In this document: in pieces, positions 1 through 6,769 of the stretch
How positions within the stretch are numbered: position 1 is the stretch's first letter
Layout of the letters: every line of letters begins with the position of its first letter
Source: JANLVI01 sp031363915
Lineage (GTDB): Bacteria > Vulcanimicrobiota > Vulcanimicrobiia > Vulcanimicrobiales > Vulcanimicrobiaceae
DNA: 64,000 nucleotides
Reading direction: 5' to 3'
Assembly (NCBI GenBank): GCA_031363915.1
Contig: JANLVI010000027.1
Coordinates: forward strand, 1-64,000
Translations under genes and position numbers: made by a program
Notes under the pieces: model-generated
Told to the model about the DNA's origin: nothing
What the model saw: the letters and a program-made list of their open reading frames with translations, nothing else
The model's database searches: none

Positions 1-518
1 AGGTGATGCGCCGCTTCAACACCACCTCGCATCCGAATCAAATCTTCTATGCGGCAACGACCCAAGAAGAAGTCGGTCTGCGCGGCGCGCATTCGGCTGC
101 GGATGCGATCAAGCCGGATGTCGGTATTGCAATCGAAGGCGGTATTGCGGGCGACATGCCCGGTACCCATCCCGAAGAAACGCAAGCAAAACTCGGCGCG
201 GGTCCGGGTATCTTTCTTTATGATTCAAGTGCGCTTCCCAATCGCAAGATGGTCGCGCTCACCAAAGCCTCTGCGGCTGAGAAGAAGATCCCCTTGCAAC
301 TCGATCTCGTGCAAGGCTATGGCGACGATTCAGCAGAGATTCAGAAGAGCACGATGGGCGTGCCGACCGTTAATCTCGTCGTTCCCGTGCGCTACACGCA
401 CGCGCACAACGGCATCATGAATCGCGGCGATTTCGATCGCATGGTCGATTTGGTCGTCGCGATGATTCAGAAACTCGATGCCCCGACGGTTGCAAAGATG
501 CGTGACTTCACGCCGTAG
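1..518 (+). CDS. M42 family metallopeptidase (3' part)
   Basis: This is the last ~172 codons of a cobalt/zinc-dependent aminopeptidase of the M42 family (glutamyl aminopeptidase/endoglucanase M type); the 5' end lies outside the window and the first codon in frame is at position 3. The conserved TQEEVGLRGA stretch carries the catalytic Glu-Glu pair. AIEGG follows, and the C-terminal RYTHAHNG segment supplies the final metal-binding His. Such enzymes trim N-terminal residues from peptides in the cytoplasm as large tetrahedral complexes. The family is ~330-370 residues, so about half is missing. No terminator is visible after the stop; a new promoter starts 32 bp downstream. Confidence 0.88.
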   Translation, partial: VMRRFNTTSHPNQIFYAATTQEEVGLRGAHSAADAIKPDVGIAIEGGIAGDMPGTHPEETQAKLGAGPGIFLYDSSALPNRKMVALTKASAAEKKIPLQLDLVQGYGDDSAEIQKSTMGVPTVNLVVPVRYTHAHNGIMNRGDFDRMVDLVVAMIQKLDAPTVAKMRDFTP

Positions 519-549
519 ATCGACCCATCGGAAAGGCCGGAGGCGAGGG

Positions 550-594
550 TTGACACCGCGCTTCTTTTTGCCGTAAAATATAACCAGATGGTTA
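550..594 (+). promoter_or_regulatory. Promoter and operator of the ArsR-AHSA1 operon
   Basis: A consensus -35 TTGACA (550-555) and -10 TAAAAT (574-579) are separated by 18 bp. The expected transcription start (~586) falls on or just before the ATG at 588, and no Shine-Dalgarno lies before it, so the mRNA is probably leaderless. A perfect inverted repeat TAACCA-GA-TGGTTA (581-594) covers the start point and start codon. Its position suits autorepression by the encoded ArsR protein. Signals are seen; function is inferred. Confidence 0.7.
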
Positions 595-932
595 AGCAAA
601 GTGCCGACCTCGACGCCGTCTTTTCCGCCTTGGCCGATCCGACTCGCCGGAAGATCGTCGAACGGCTAACGCATAGCGATCTCTCGGCCGGTGAAATTGC
701 CGCTGGTTTTTCGATCTCTCAGCCGGCGGTCTCAAAGCACCTCAAGGTGCTGGAACGCTCGGGTCTTTTGAAACGGAAAATCGTCGGACGCGAACACCAT
801 CTGCGCCTTGCCCCACGCGCGATGCAAGCGGCAACGTCGTGGATCGAAACGCAGCAGAAATTCTGGACCGCTTCCTTCGACCGCCTGGATACCTATCTCG
901 AATGCACGAAAGATGAGGACGACAATCGATGA
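588..932 (+). CDS. ArsR/SmtB-type winged-helix repressor
   Basis: A 114-residue winged-helix protein. FSALADPTRRKIVERL is the usual helix 1-2 region and SQPAVSKHLKVLERSGLL (about residues 45-62) is the recognition helix and wing entry. There is no metal-binding CxC in helix 3, so it belongs to the non-metal SdpR-like branch normally paired with AHSA1/SRPBCC genes. The start codon sits in the operator described for 581-594. The stop overlaps the next ATG by 4 bases, so both are co-transcribed. It probably represses its own operon; the ligand is unknown. Confidence 0.92.
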   Translation: MVKQSADLDAVFSALADPTRRKIVERLTHSDLSAGEIAAGFSISQPAVSKHLKVLERSGLLKRKIVGREHHLRLAPRAMQAATSWIETQQKFWTASFDRLDTYLECTKDEDDNR

Positions 933-1387
933 CCGAGATCAAGACGACTGCGACAGCGCCGACGCTCACTCTGCGCCGCACGTTCGACGCGCCGCGCGCC
1001 CGCGTTTACGATGCCTGGACGAATCCCGACGTGCTTAAAGAGTGGTTTGGCCCACCCGGATTCACGATTCCTAGTATCGCGATGAACGTGGTGGTTGGCG
1101 GCGCGTACACGATTACGATGCGCGCACCTGACGGCGAAGACTACGTCGTTACCGGCGAATTCAAAACGGTGCGCCCGCCCGAGCACCTTTCATACTCCTG
1201 GCTGTGGGCTGAAATGCCGCCGGATCCGCATGTGGACACAATCGTTAGCATTGACTTCATCGACCGCGGCTCCCAGACCGAAATCGTGCTTACGCACGAG
1301 GGATTTGCAAGCGCTGAATCGCGCGACCGTCATGAGGCCGGGTGGCTCGGTGCGTTCGAGGGCCTCGAAAAACTCGTAGCGACCTAA
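929..1387 (+). CDS. SRPBCC (AHSA1-like) domain protein
   Basis: This 152-residue single-domain protein of the START/Bet v 1-like SRPBCC fold (activator of Hsp90 ATPase homologue type) has the typical opening LRRTFDAPRARVYDAWTNPD and the WFGPPGFT loop. Members bind hydrophobic ligands in a deep pocket; the physiological ligand is not known. It starts at ATG inside an ATGA overlap with the upstream ArsR gene, a pairing seen in many soil bacteria. The ORF is full length for the family and closes with the amphipathic C-terminal helix (WLGAFEGLEKLV). Confidence 0.9.
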   Translation: MTEIKTTATAPTLTLRRTFDAPRARVYDAWTNPDVLKEWFGPPGFTIPSIAMNVVVGGAYTITMRAPDGEDYVVTGEFKTVRPPEHLSYSWLWAEMPPDPHVDTIVSIDFIDRGSQTEIVLTHEGFASAESRDRHEAGWLGAFEGLEKLVAT

Positions 1388-1427
1388 AGCAAAGGCAGCG
1401 GCATCGCATCGCCGAAACGGAGACGCG

Positions 1428-1664
1428 ATGCCGAACACCGATACGAGCTGGGACGATCGCCTGCTGCCGCTCCTTACGGCTGACTGGCAGAGCGCGGACT
1501 ATCTCGCCGCCCGACTCCACGCACCCGCACACACCGTGCTCGCGCGGCTCAAAGACATGATGCGCCGCAACCTCGTGGAACGGCGAATCACGCAAAAGCC
1601 CACGGGCAAAGGCCCAACGGGTCGGCCGCTGCAGATGGCCGAGTTCCGGCGCACCCCGCTCTAG
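1428..1664 (+). CDS. Small winged-helix protein, function unknown
   Basis: A 78-residue basic protein preceded by a good Shine-Dalgarno (GGAG, 5 nt before the ATG). Residues ~15-55 read as a helix-turn-helix: a leucine-rich first helix, YLAARLHAPAHTVLARLKDM, then a basic hairpin NLVERRITQKPTGKG that would be the wing. It could be a DNA-binding winged helix of the MarR/DprA-tail type. It lies 40 bp after the AHSA1 gene and 10 bp before the antiporter and may belong to either unit. Family assignment is by pattern only. Confidence 0.65.
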   Translation: MPNTDTSWDDRLLPLLTADWQSADYLAARLHAPAHTVLARLKDMMRRNLVERRITQKPTGKGPTGRPLQMAEFRRTPL

Positions 1665-1674
1665 CGTACCGCGC

Positions 1675-2847
1675 ATGACGGATTCCGTCGCGTCGAGCGT
1701 CGCGGCGTTCGTCGCGCTGCTCGCCTCCGGTCTCACGGTTTCGATCGCGGCGCAGCGCGTTCGCGTCCCCCCGGCGGTCTTGCTCGTCGTTGTCGGCGCG
1801 ATATTCGGCTCGGTCTGGCATATCGCTCCGCCGTTTTCGTTCGGTCCCGCGCTCTTGGTCGTGTTTTTGCCGCCGCTGATTTTCGAGGCCGCGTGGAATA
1901 TCGATCTGGTCGAAATCCGCCGCGCCGCCGGAACGATTGTGACCCTCGCGTTGCCGGGGACGCTCTTTAGCGCTTTCGCGATCGCAGGCGCGCTCTCGGC
2001 GGTGCGCGCGCTAGACTTTCCGGTCGCACTGCTCTTTGGCGCGATCGTTTCGGCAACCGATCCGGTTGCTGTCGTTGCGGTGTTTCGCAACGTCGGTGCG
2101 CCCGCGCGCCTCAAGGCGATCGTTGAGGCAGAATCGCTTGCCAACGACGGCGTCGCCGTCGTTCTCTATGGAATCGCTCTTGCGCTCCTGGGCGGCAGTG
2201 CCGTCGCCTGGTACACCGGCGCACTGCAACTCATTCTCTCCATCGGCGGCGGAATTTTCGTGGGCACGCTCTGCGCGATCCCCTCGTGGCTGGCTCTGCG
2301 ATTGATCGCGCTTGCCGAATATGAAGTTGCGGGAACCGTGGCGCTTGCGTATGTCGCCTATTTGATCGCCGATCGGCTCGGCGTCTCGGGCATCTTCGCG
2401 ACGACGGCAGCCGCGATCGTGCTGCGTGCCCTGCTGGTGCGCCGGGCGAATCTCAATAATCGCAAAGACGTCGACGTGTTCTGGAACGCGACGGCCTTTA
2501 TCGCAAACGCGGTCGTCTTTCTTGCAACCGGCCTGCTCATCGATCTTCCGCGTGCCGTCCACGAGCCGCTGCTTGTGATCACCGCCGTCGTCGCGACGAT
2601 CGGCTCGCGGATGGCGCTTGCGTTCGTTGCCGCGAGCGACCGCGCCGGGCGCACGACCTTCGTGCTCTCCGGCATGCGTGGAGCGCTACCGCTTGCTCTC
2701 GCCCTCGCGCTACCACAGGCATTACCGCACCGCGCCGAGATCATCGATGGCGTATTCGCGGTCGTGCTCGTCACGCTCGTGGTCCAGGGCGCGCCGCTCG
2801 AGGCGGTCGTTCGCCGATTTTACGGACCGCTGACCGACCGTTCGTAA
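1675..2847 (+). CDS. Cation:proton antiporter, CPA1 (NhaP-like) family
   Basis: A 390-residue integral membrane protein with about eleven hydrophobic segments. It carries the CPA1 signature in the unwound helix region: SATDPVAVVAVF with Asp129, and LANDGVAVVLYG with Asn157-Asp158, the ion-binding ND pair. This family exchanges cytoplasmic Na+ or K+ for external protons in pH and salt homeostasis. There is no C-terminal cyclic-nucleotide or TrkA domain, so this is the short form. Ion specificity cannot be read from sequence. It ends facing the convergent tag gene. Confidence 0.9.
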   Translation: MTDSVASSVAAFVALLASGLTVSIAAQRVRVPPAVLLVVVGAIFGSVWHIAPPFSFGPALLVVFLPPLIFEAAWNIDLVEIRRAAGTIVTLALPGTLFSAFAIAGALSAVRALDFPVALLFGAIVSATDPVAVVAVFRNVGAPARLKAIVEAESLANDGVAVVLYGIALALLGGSAVAWYTGALQLILSIGGGIFVGTLCAIPSWLALRLIALAEYEVAGTVALAYVAYLIADRLGVSGIFATTAAAIVLRALLVRRANLNNRKDVDVFWNATAFIANAVVFLATGLLIDLPRAVHEPLLVITAVVATIGSRMALAFVAASDRAGRTTFVLSGMRGALPLALALALPQALPHRAEIIDGVFAVVLVTLVVQGAPLEAVVRRFYGPLTDRS

Positions 2848-2921
2848 CTTCGCGCGGTGCGGATTGGCTTGATTAGCGCGGTCGTGCTCGGCAGTCATCC
2901 CTTCGATAGTGGGTTCCGGTT

Positions 2922-3509
2922 TTACGTCGAATGAGCCGCGGCGAAATCGACATCGGCGCGAAAACACTCTGCGGCGTGATCGTTTACAACGCCCGTCGCC
3001 TGGAGGTAGGCATAGACGATGGTCGACCCCACAAAGCCGAAGCCGCGCTGCTTGAGATCGACGCTGATTCGGTCGGAGAGCGGCGTTGTCGCGGGCAAGG
3101 CCACGTCCAGCGGGCGATGTGTGAGGACCGGCTTACCGTCGACGAATCGCCAGAGGTAGCTTGCAAACGATCCGAATTCGTGTTGCACCGCAAGAAAGGC
3201 GGCAGCGTTTTTTACTGACGCCGCGATCTTGCCGCGATGCCGAACGATCCGCGGATCAAGGACCAGTTTGTCGATCGTTGCCGCGGTGAACCGCGAGACG
3301 GTCTTTGGGTCGAAGCCTTGGAAAGCGGCGCGATACCCGTCGCGTTTACGCAGGACCGTGAGCCAACTCAGGCCTGCCTGCGCGCCCTCGAGCGTGAGCA
3401 ATTCGAAGAGCGTCCGGTCGTCGTGCTTGGGGATGCCCCACTCTTCATCGTGATATACGATGGATTCCGGCGCCCTCGCCCAACTGCATCGAAGCGGTGC
3501 GAAGGCGAT
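2922..3509 (-). CDS. tag: DNA-3-methyladenine glycosylase I, no standard start codon
   Basis: This HhH-GPD base-excision enzyme removes 3-methyladenine from alkylated DNA. The frame reads R-CSWA, then YHDEEWG, LEGAQAGLSW, IRHRGKI and near the end NDHAAEC. The zinc-binding Cys and His near the N-terminus and the His-x3-Cys pair near the C-terminus are therefore all present, and length is normal. The conserved N-terminus lies upstream of the first ATG/GTG/TTG of the frame (TTG at 3401). Only ATC (3509-3507) or ATT further up could start it, directly after the preceding gene's stop (3514). Either initiation is non-canonical, or one base is missing and the GTG overlapping that stop is the start. 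Confidence 0.85.
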   Translation of the reverse strand: MAFAPLRCSWARAPESIVYHDEEWGIPKHDDRTLFELLTLEGAQAGLSWLTVLRKRDGYRAAFQGFDPKTVSRFTAATIDKLVLDPRIVRHRGKIAASVKNAAAFLAVQHEFGSFASYLWRFVDGKPVLTHRPLDVALPATTPLSDRISVDLKQRGFGFVGSTIVYAYLQATGVVNDHAAECFRADVDFAAAHST

Positions 3510-3513
3510 TCGT

Positions 3514-3876
3514 TCACTCGTGCGGGCTCGACGCGAACGCGATGACGGACGAATGTCGCGGCCGGTCGACGTTGTTATTAAAAATTCGCAGATGAATGAT
3601 CCGCCAGGGGTGGCTGCGCGTGTCGGCTTCGGCCATGATGCTCATGCCAGCGCGGAGGCGATGGAGCGGGCCTCGTGCGAGACGGCAGCTTTCTATCGCT
3701 TGCCCCGCGGTCTGAGTGGGACCGCGGGAGATGAGGAGCGTCCCGTGCCGGTGGTCGACGGAGACGATCTTGCCTGCGAACCAAATATCGTATCCTGGCT
3801 CAGCGGCAACGGCGACCGGCCCCGCGCTTGCGAGGACGAGCAGCAGGGCAAACGCGCGAACCCGGTTGGCTTTCAT
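3514..3876 (-). CDS. Small secreted protein, function unknown
   Basis: A 120-residue protein with a clear Sec signal peptide: basic MKANRVR, a hydrophobic core ALLLVLASAG and an AVAAEP cleavage region around residue 25. The mature part begins YDIWFAGKIVSVDHRHGTLLI, a short beta-rich pattern like small OB-fold periplasmic domains (CusF/DUF5666 style), but there is no firm family match. It starts 8 bp after the lytR-family stop and ends 4 bp before the tag frame begins, so the three form one operon. The tail after residue ~95 looks disordered. Confidence 0.6.
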   Translation of the reverse strand: MKANRVRAFALLLVLASAGPVAVAAEPGYDIWFAGKIVSVDHRHGTLLISRGPTQTAGQAIESCRLARGPLHRLRAGMSIMAEADTRSHPWRIIHLRIFNNNVDRPRHSSVIAFASSPHE

Positions 3877-3883
3877 CAGTAGA

Positions 3884-5194
3884 CTACTTCTTAGCGGCGA
3901 CGATGTCACTCCCCAAAACGATTGTAACGTCGACATCGGTATCGGCCGTATTCGACGAGCGGATGAGCGCATCTTGCGCGTTCTTCCCGAGGGCGGTCCG
4001 GACGCGGTAGGAGCTGGTCGCCGCGGTCTGCGGCGATTGAATCGTCGTGACGATGTTATCGTGCGTCGGGGCGTCGCGCACGTCGGTGACCGTGAACCCG
4101 CTGCGCCGCAGATCGGCGGCGACGCGAGCGCCAAGGCCCGCGACCGGCGTCCCATTTTCCACGCGAACGCGGATCGCCGCCGGTGTGGCAGCGGCGACCT
4201 CCAGCTCGGAGGGTGCGAGCATTGAGACGACAAGGCGGCGCTTCGCGGTCTCGTCGGGCACGAGCGAATCCCCGTAGTCGGGCAGCATGATGTTGCGGAC
4301 GTAGGGGACTTGGGCCGTCGCGATGTGGCTCGCGGGAACGTGCGCGAAGGCAATCGCCGTTGAGATTTGCTCTTGCGGGCTGAAGTTCGTCTCAACATCG
4401 TCATGCATTACGGCGAGTAACTGCTGGACGTGCATCGCGGTATTGAATCGATTGTGTTCGATTTTGTCGAGCACCGCGTGGATCATTTGCTGCTGGCGCA
4501 TGATACGGCACGGATCGCTGCACCAGTCGTGCCGGAAGCGCGCGTATGCGACGGCTTGGTCGCCATTGAAGTGTTGGTAGCCCGGCTTGAAGTGAATCGA
4601 AAGATGACCCCAATAATCGTCATAATCGATCGGGCCGTTCTTTCCGGTCCCGCGAAGCGCATCGGAATTCTTTGCTACCAAATCCACACCGCCGATGGCA
4701 TTGACGAGATCTTTTGCCGTGTCGATTCGCAGCACGATGTAACGGTCGAACGGCGGTAAGCCGAGCCAATCGGCGACCACCGCCTGCGACTCCTTGATGC
4801 CGCCCTCAGACTGCGCTTGATTGATCTTCGCAACCCGTCCACCCGGCAAGGTCGCGACCATGTCGCGCGGGATCGATAGCTCCGAGACGCGCTGCGTCGT
4901 GAAATCTAAATTCAGCGCCATGATGATGTCGCTGCGCGACTGCTTTGAGGTTTCTTGATCTTTCGTATCGTAATCGTAGTCGAGGCCGACGAGCAGCACG
5001 CGCACGTTACTCTTGTTGAAGAGCTGCTGTGGATCCGGAACGAATAAGTGCTCGACTGCTTTCACAGGTATCGCAGCGATCTGTTGCGCCTGCTGAAAGC
5101 CACCCGGACGCAAGGCGAAAAAACCGACGACGGCCGAGATGAGGCCACACGCGGCAAGCGCGCCGACAACGATGCGATTCGAGAGATACTGCAT
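3884..5194 (-). CDS. LytR-CpsA-Psr family glycopolymer transferase
   Basis: A 436-residue membrane-anchored enzyme. One N-terminal transmembrane helix (residues ~8-27) is followed by the LCP catalytic domain (~60-280), with VRVLLVGLD, SRSDIIMALNLD, LSIPRD and the late ARFRHD arginine segment. A LytR_C domain (~345-432) begins at IRVRVENGTPVAGLGARV. LCP proteins move polyprenyl-linked polymers onto peptidoglycan at the outer face of the membrane; the polymer made here is unknown. It is the first gene of an operon with a small secreted protein and tag. An ATG start at 5194 directly before the TM helix fits. Confidence 0.9.
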   Translation of the reverse strand: MQYLSNRIVVGALAACGLISAVVGFFALRPGGFQQAQQIAAIPVKAVEHLFVPDPQQLFNKSNVRVLLVGLDYDYDTKDQETSKQSRSDIIMALNLDFTTQRVSELSIPRDMVATLPGGRVAKINQAQSEGGIKESQAVVADWLGLPPFDRYIVLRIDTAKDLVNAIGGVDLVAKNSDALRGTGKNGPIDYDDYWGHLSIHFKPGYQHFNGDQAVAYARFRHDWCSDPCRIMRQQQMIHAVLDKIEHNRFNTAMHVQQLLAVMHDDVETNFSPQEQISTAIAFAHVPASHIATAQVPYVRNIMLPDYGDSLVPDETAKRRLVVSMLAPSELEVAAATPAAIRVRVENGTPVAGLGARVAADLRRSGFTVTDVRDAPTHDNIVTTIQSPQTAATSSYRVRTALGKNAQDALIRSSNTADTDVDVTIVLGSDIVAAKK

Positions 5195-5335
5195 GCATTG
5201 CGCTTTTTCAGCGCGCGCCTGGAATCCCTAGAATGATTGGCGGCGGCGGGCGCGACTAGGCGTGCTGCAAACGCTTTCGGCGAGGAATTCTAACGGGCTG
5301 CTAATGTCGCAGTCGCGCGATCGCCCAGCACCCGG

Positions 5336-5755
5336 TTATCGATGCGCAATCAGCCGAGCCAGGGAAAATGCTACTCGGGCGGCGATCTCGCCGATTCAAA
5401 GCCATTGTAAGCCGCTGCGCCACGGCGGCGTTCCTGTCATGCATCCTTCAATCGCTCCGAAACCGAAGAGCGCGATCAGTGTGACAATCGTGGAGATGAG
5501 AAGCGCGCGCCCTACGTCGGCGACGAGCAGATAGGGTGCGGGTGGAGCCATCCCGCCCAAAAATGTAGGACATGGCAATCGTGACTGCACTCTGCGGCGC
5601 GCCTTGCGTCCGGTACTTCGAGCCCCAGCTCGAAACGCATCATGAGGTCGACCCACGTCCCGCGGTCTTGCACGATACGGTGAGGCCGTCCATCATCCCG
5701 ATTACCACATCGCGTCGTGCCTCCGACGAGCTAATGTGTCGTTTGGGATGAACCT
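5336..5755 (-). pseudogene. Decayed VIT/CCC1-family transporter
   Basis: The remains of an iron/manganese transporter of the VIT1/CCC1 family can be read in pieces on the minus strand. An N-terminal SSEARRDVVIGMMDGLTV is followed directly by MMRFELGLEVPDARRA, so roughly 100 residues between them are deleted. Then come TIAMSYIFG, GGMAPPAPYLL and LIALFGFGAIEG in shifted frames. A TGA at 5398-5396 interrupts the last helix, which continues in frame as IGEIAARVAFSLARLIA to 5336. No start codon is left; the piece begins right after the AI-2E gene stop. Frameshifts, stop and deletion together mark a pseudogene. Confidence 0.75.
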
Positions 5756-5761
5756 CAGTGC

Positions 5762-6769
5762 TTACGAGCGGCCAATTTCTGGCGCCAAAATCGTTTCGCC
5801 ACGTTCGACCCACAGGACGCGAACGATGATGATCGCCGCCGCTGTCAGCGGAGCCGCGAACGCAATGCCGAGAAGCCCGACCGTCGTGCCGAGCGCGATC
5901 TGAACCAAAATCGTAAGTCCAGGCGGCAGGTGGACGATCCGGCGCTCCACCAGCGGGATGACGATGAAGTCGTCGAGCGAATGCGCGATCCAATACATTC
6001 CGATGACGAGCGCAGCGCGCTCTGGCCCGATCGCAAGCGCCAGCAACACCGCCGGAATACCCGCGATCAGCGCGCCGATATTCGGCACGAAGGTGAGTGC
6101 ACCGGAAAAAACGCCGAGGACGATCGCGTATGGAATCTTGAGTACGGTCAAACCGATTGCGACGAGTATCGCGATGGCGGTCATCGAAACCAGACGTGCG
6201 ACGAGCCACGCGCGCAGCGTGCCTCCAATTTCTTCCAGCAGCGCTCCGATTCGGGCGCGGCTGTGCGGCGGGACGATCGCAAGGAAGCCCGTTCGATAGA
6301 ACTGCGGTTCGGCGGCGATGCACACGCCCACGAAGAGCATTACGGCAATTGCGATTAAGAGGCCGATGCTCGATGAGATCATGCCCGTAGCACGTTGAAC
6401 GAGGGCCATCGCGCCCGTCGCGATCGATTGCACGTCCGCCGCATTTTTTGGGATCACGGCGCCGAACGGCCCGCTCTGGAGATTCCGCATACTTTCTTGT
6501 AAGGCGAGCGGAATCGCAATACGCAACGAATCGTATTGCCGAATCAAGACGGTCCCACCATAGAAGAGCGTGCCCGCAAGCGCTGCGCCGACGAGCATGA
6601 CGCCGATCGCGAGCGCGAGCCAGCGTGGAAAAGTGAACCGTGCTTGGATAGCTTCGACCAAACCGTTAAGTAGCGTTGCCGTCAGCAGACCGCCGAACGC
6701 GATGAGGAGAACGTCGTGGAAGATTGCGATTGCTGCGACAACGAACGCAGAGACCAGCAGTGCCGTCAT
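5762..6769 (-). CDS. AI-2E family transporter (PerM/YdiK-like)
   Basis: A 335-residue membrane protein with the family pattern of two N-terminal helices, a soluble stretch and a C-terminal block of helices. This includes ALTFVPNIGALIAGIPAVLLAL and the SLDDFIVIPLVERRIVHLPP motif. Family members export or facilitate small molecules, including autoinducer-2 in E. coli TqsA, or act as Na+/H+ antiporters; the substrate here cannot be inferred. The ATG at 6769 shares ATGA with the stop of the P-type ATPase, so the two are translationally coupled. The open frame continues upstream but without family similarity. Confidence 0.87.
   Translation of the reverse strand: MTALLVSAFVVAAIAIFHDVLLIAFGGLLTATLLNGLVEAIQARFTFPRWLALAIGVMLVGAALAGTLFYGGTVLIRQYDSLRIAIPLALQESMRNLQSGPFGAVIPKNAADVQSIATGAMALVQRATGMISSSIGLLIAIAVMLFVGVCIAAEPQFYRTGFLAIVPPHSRARIGALLEEIGGTLRAWLVARLVSMTAIAILVAIGLTVLKIPYAIVLGVFSGALTFVPNIGALIAGIPAVLLALAIGPERAALVIGMYWIAHSLDDFIVIPLVERRIVHLPPGLTILVQIALGTTVGLLGIAFAAPLTAAAIIIVRVLWVERGETILAPEIGRS

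Noticed and set aside
1290..2144. Long minus-strand frame opposite the antiporter, and similar long frames opposite lytR, glmS and pyrC
   Set aside because: High GC creates long antisense frames; their translations are Arg/Ala/Ser-rich shadows without motifs, while the plus-strand genes are clear.
3514..4404. A 296-codon reading of the frame that contains the small secreted protein
   Set aside because: Only the last 120 codons, from the ATG followed by a signal peptide, are plausible; the earlier part is an Arg/Ser-rich shadow of the lytR-family gene.
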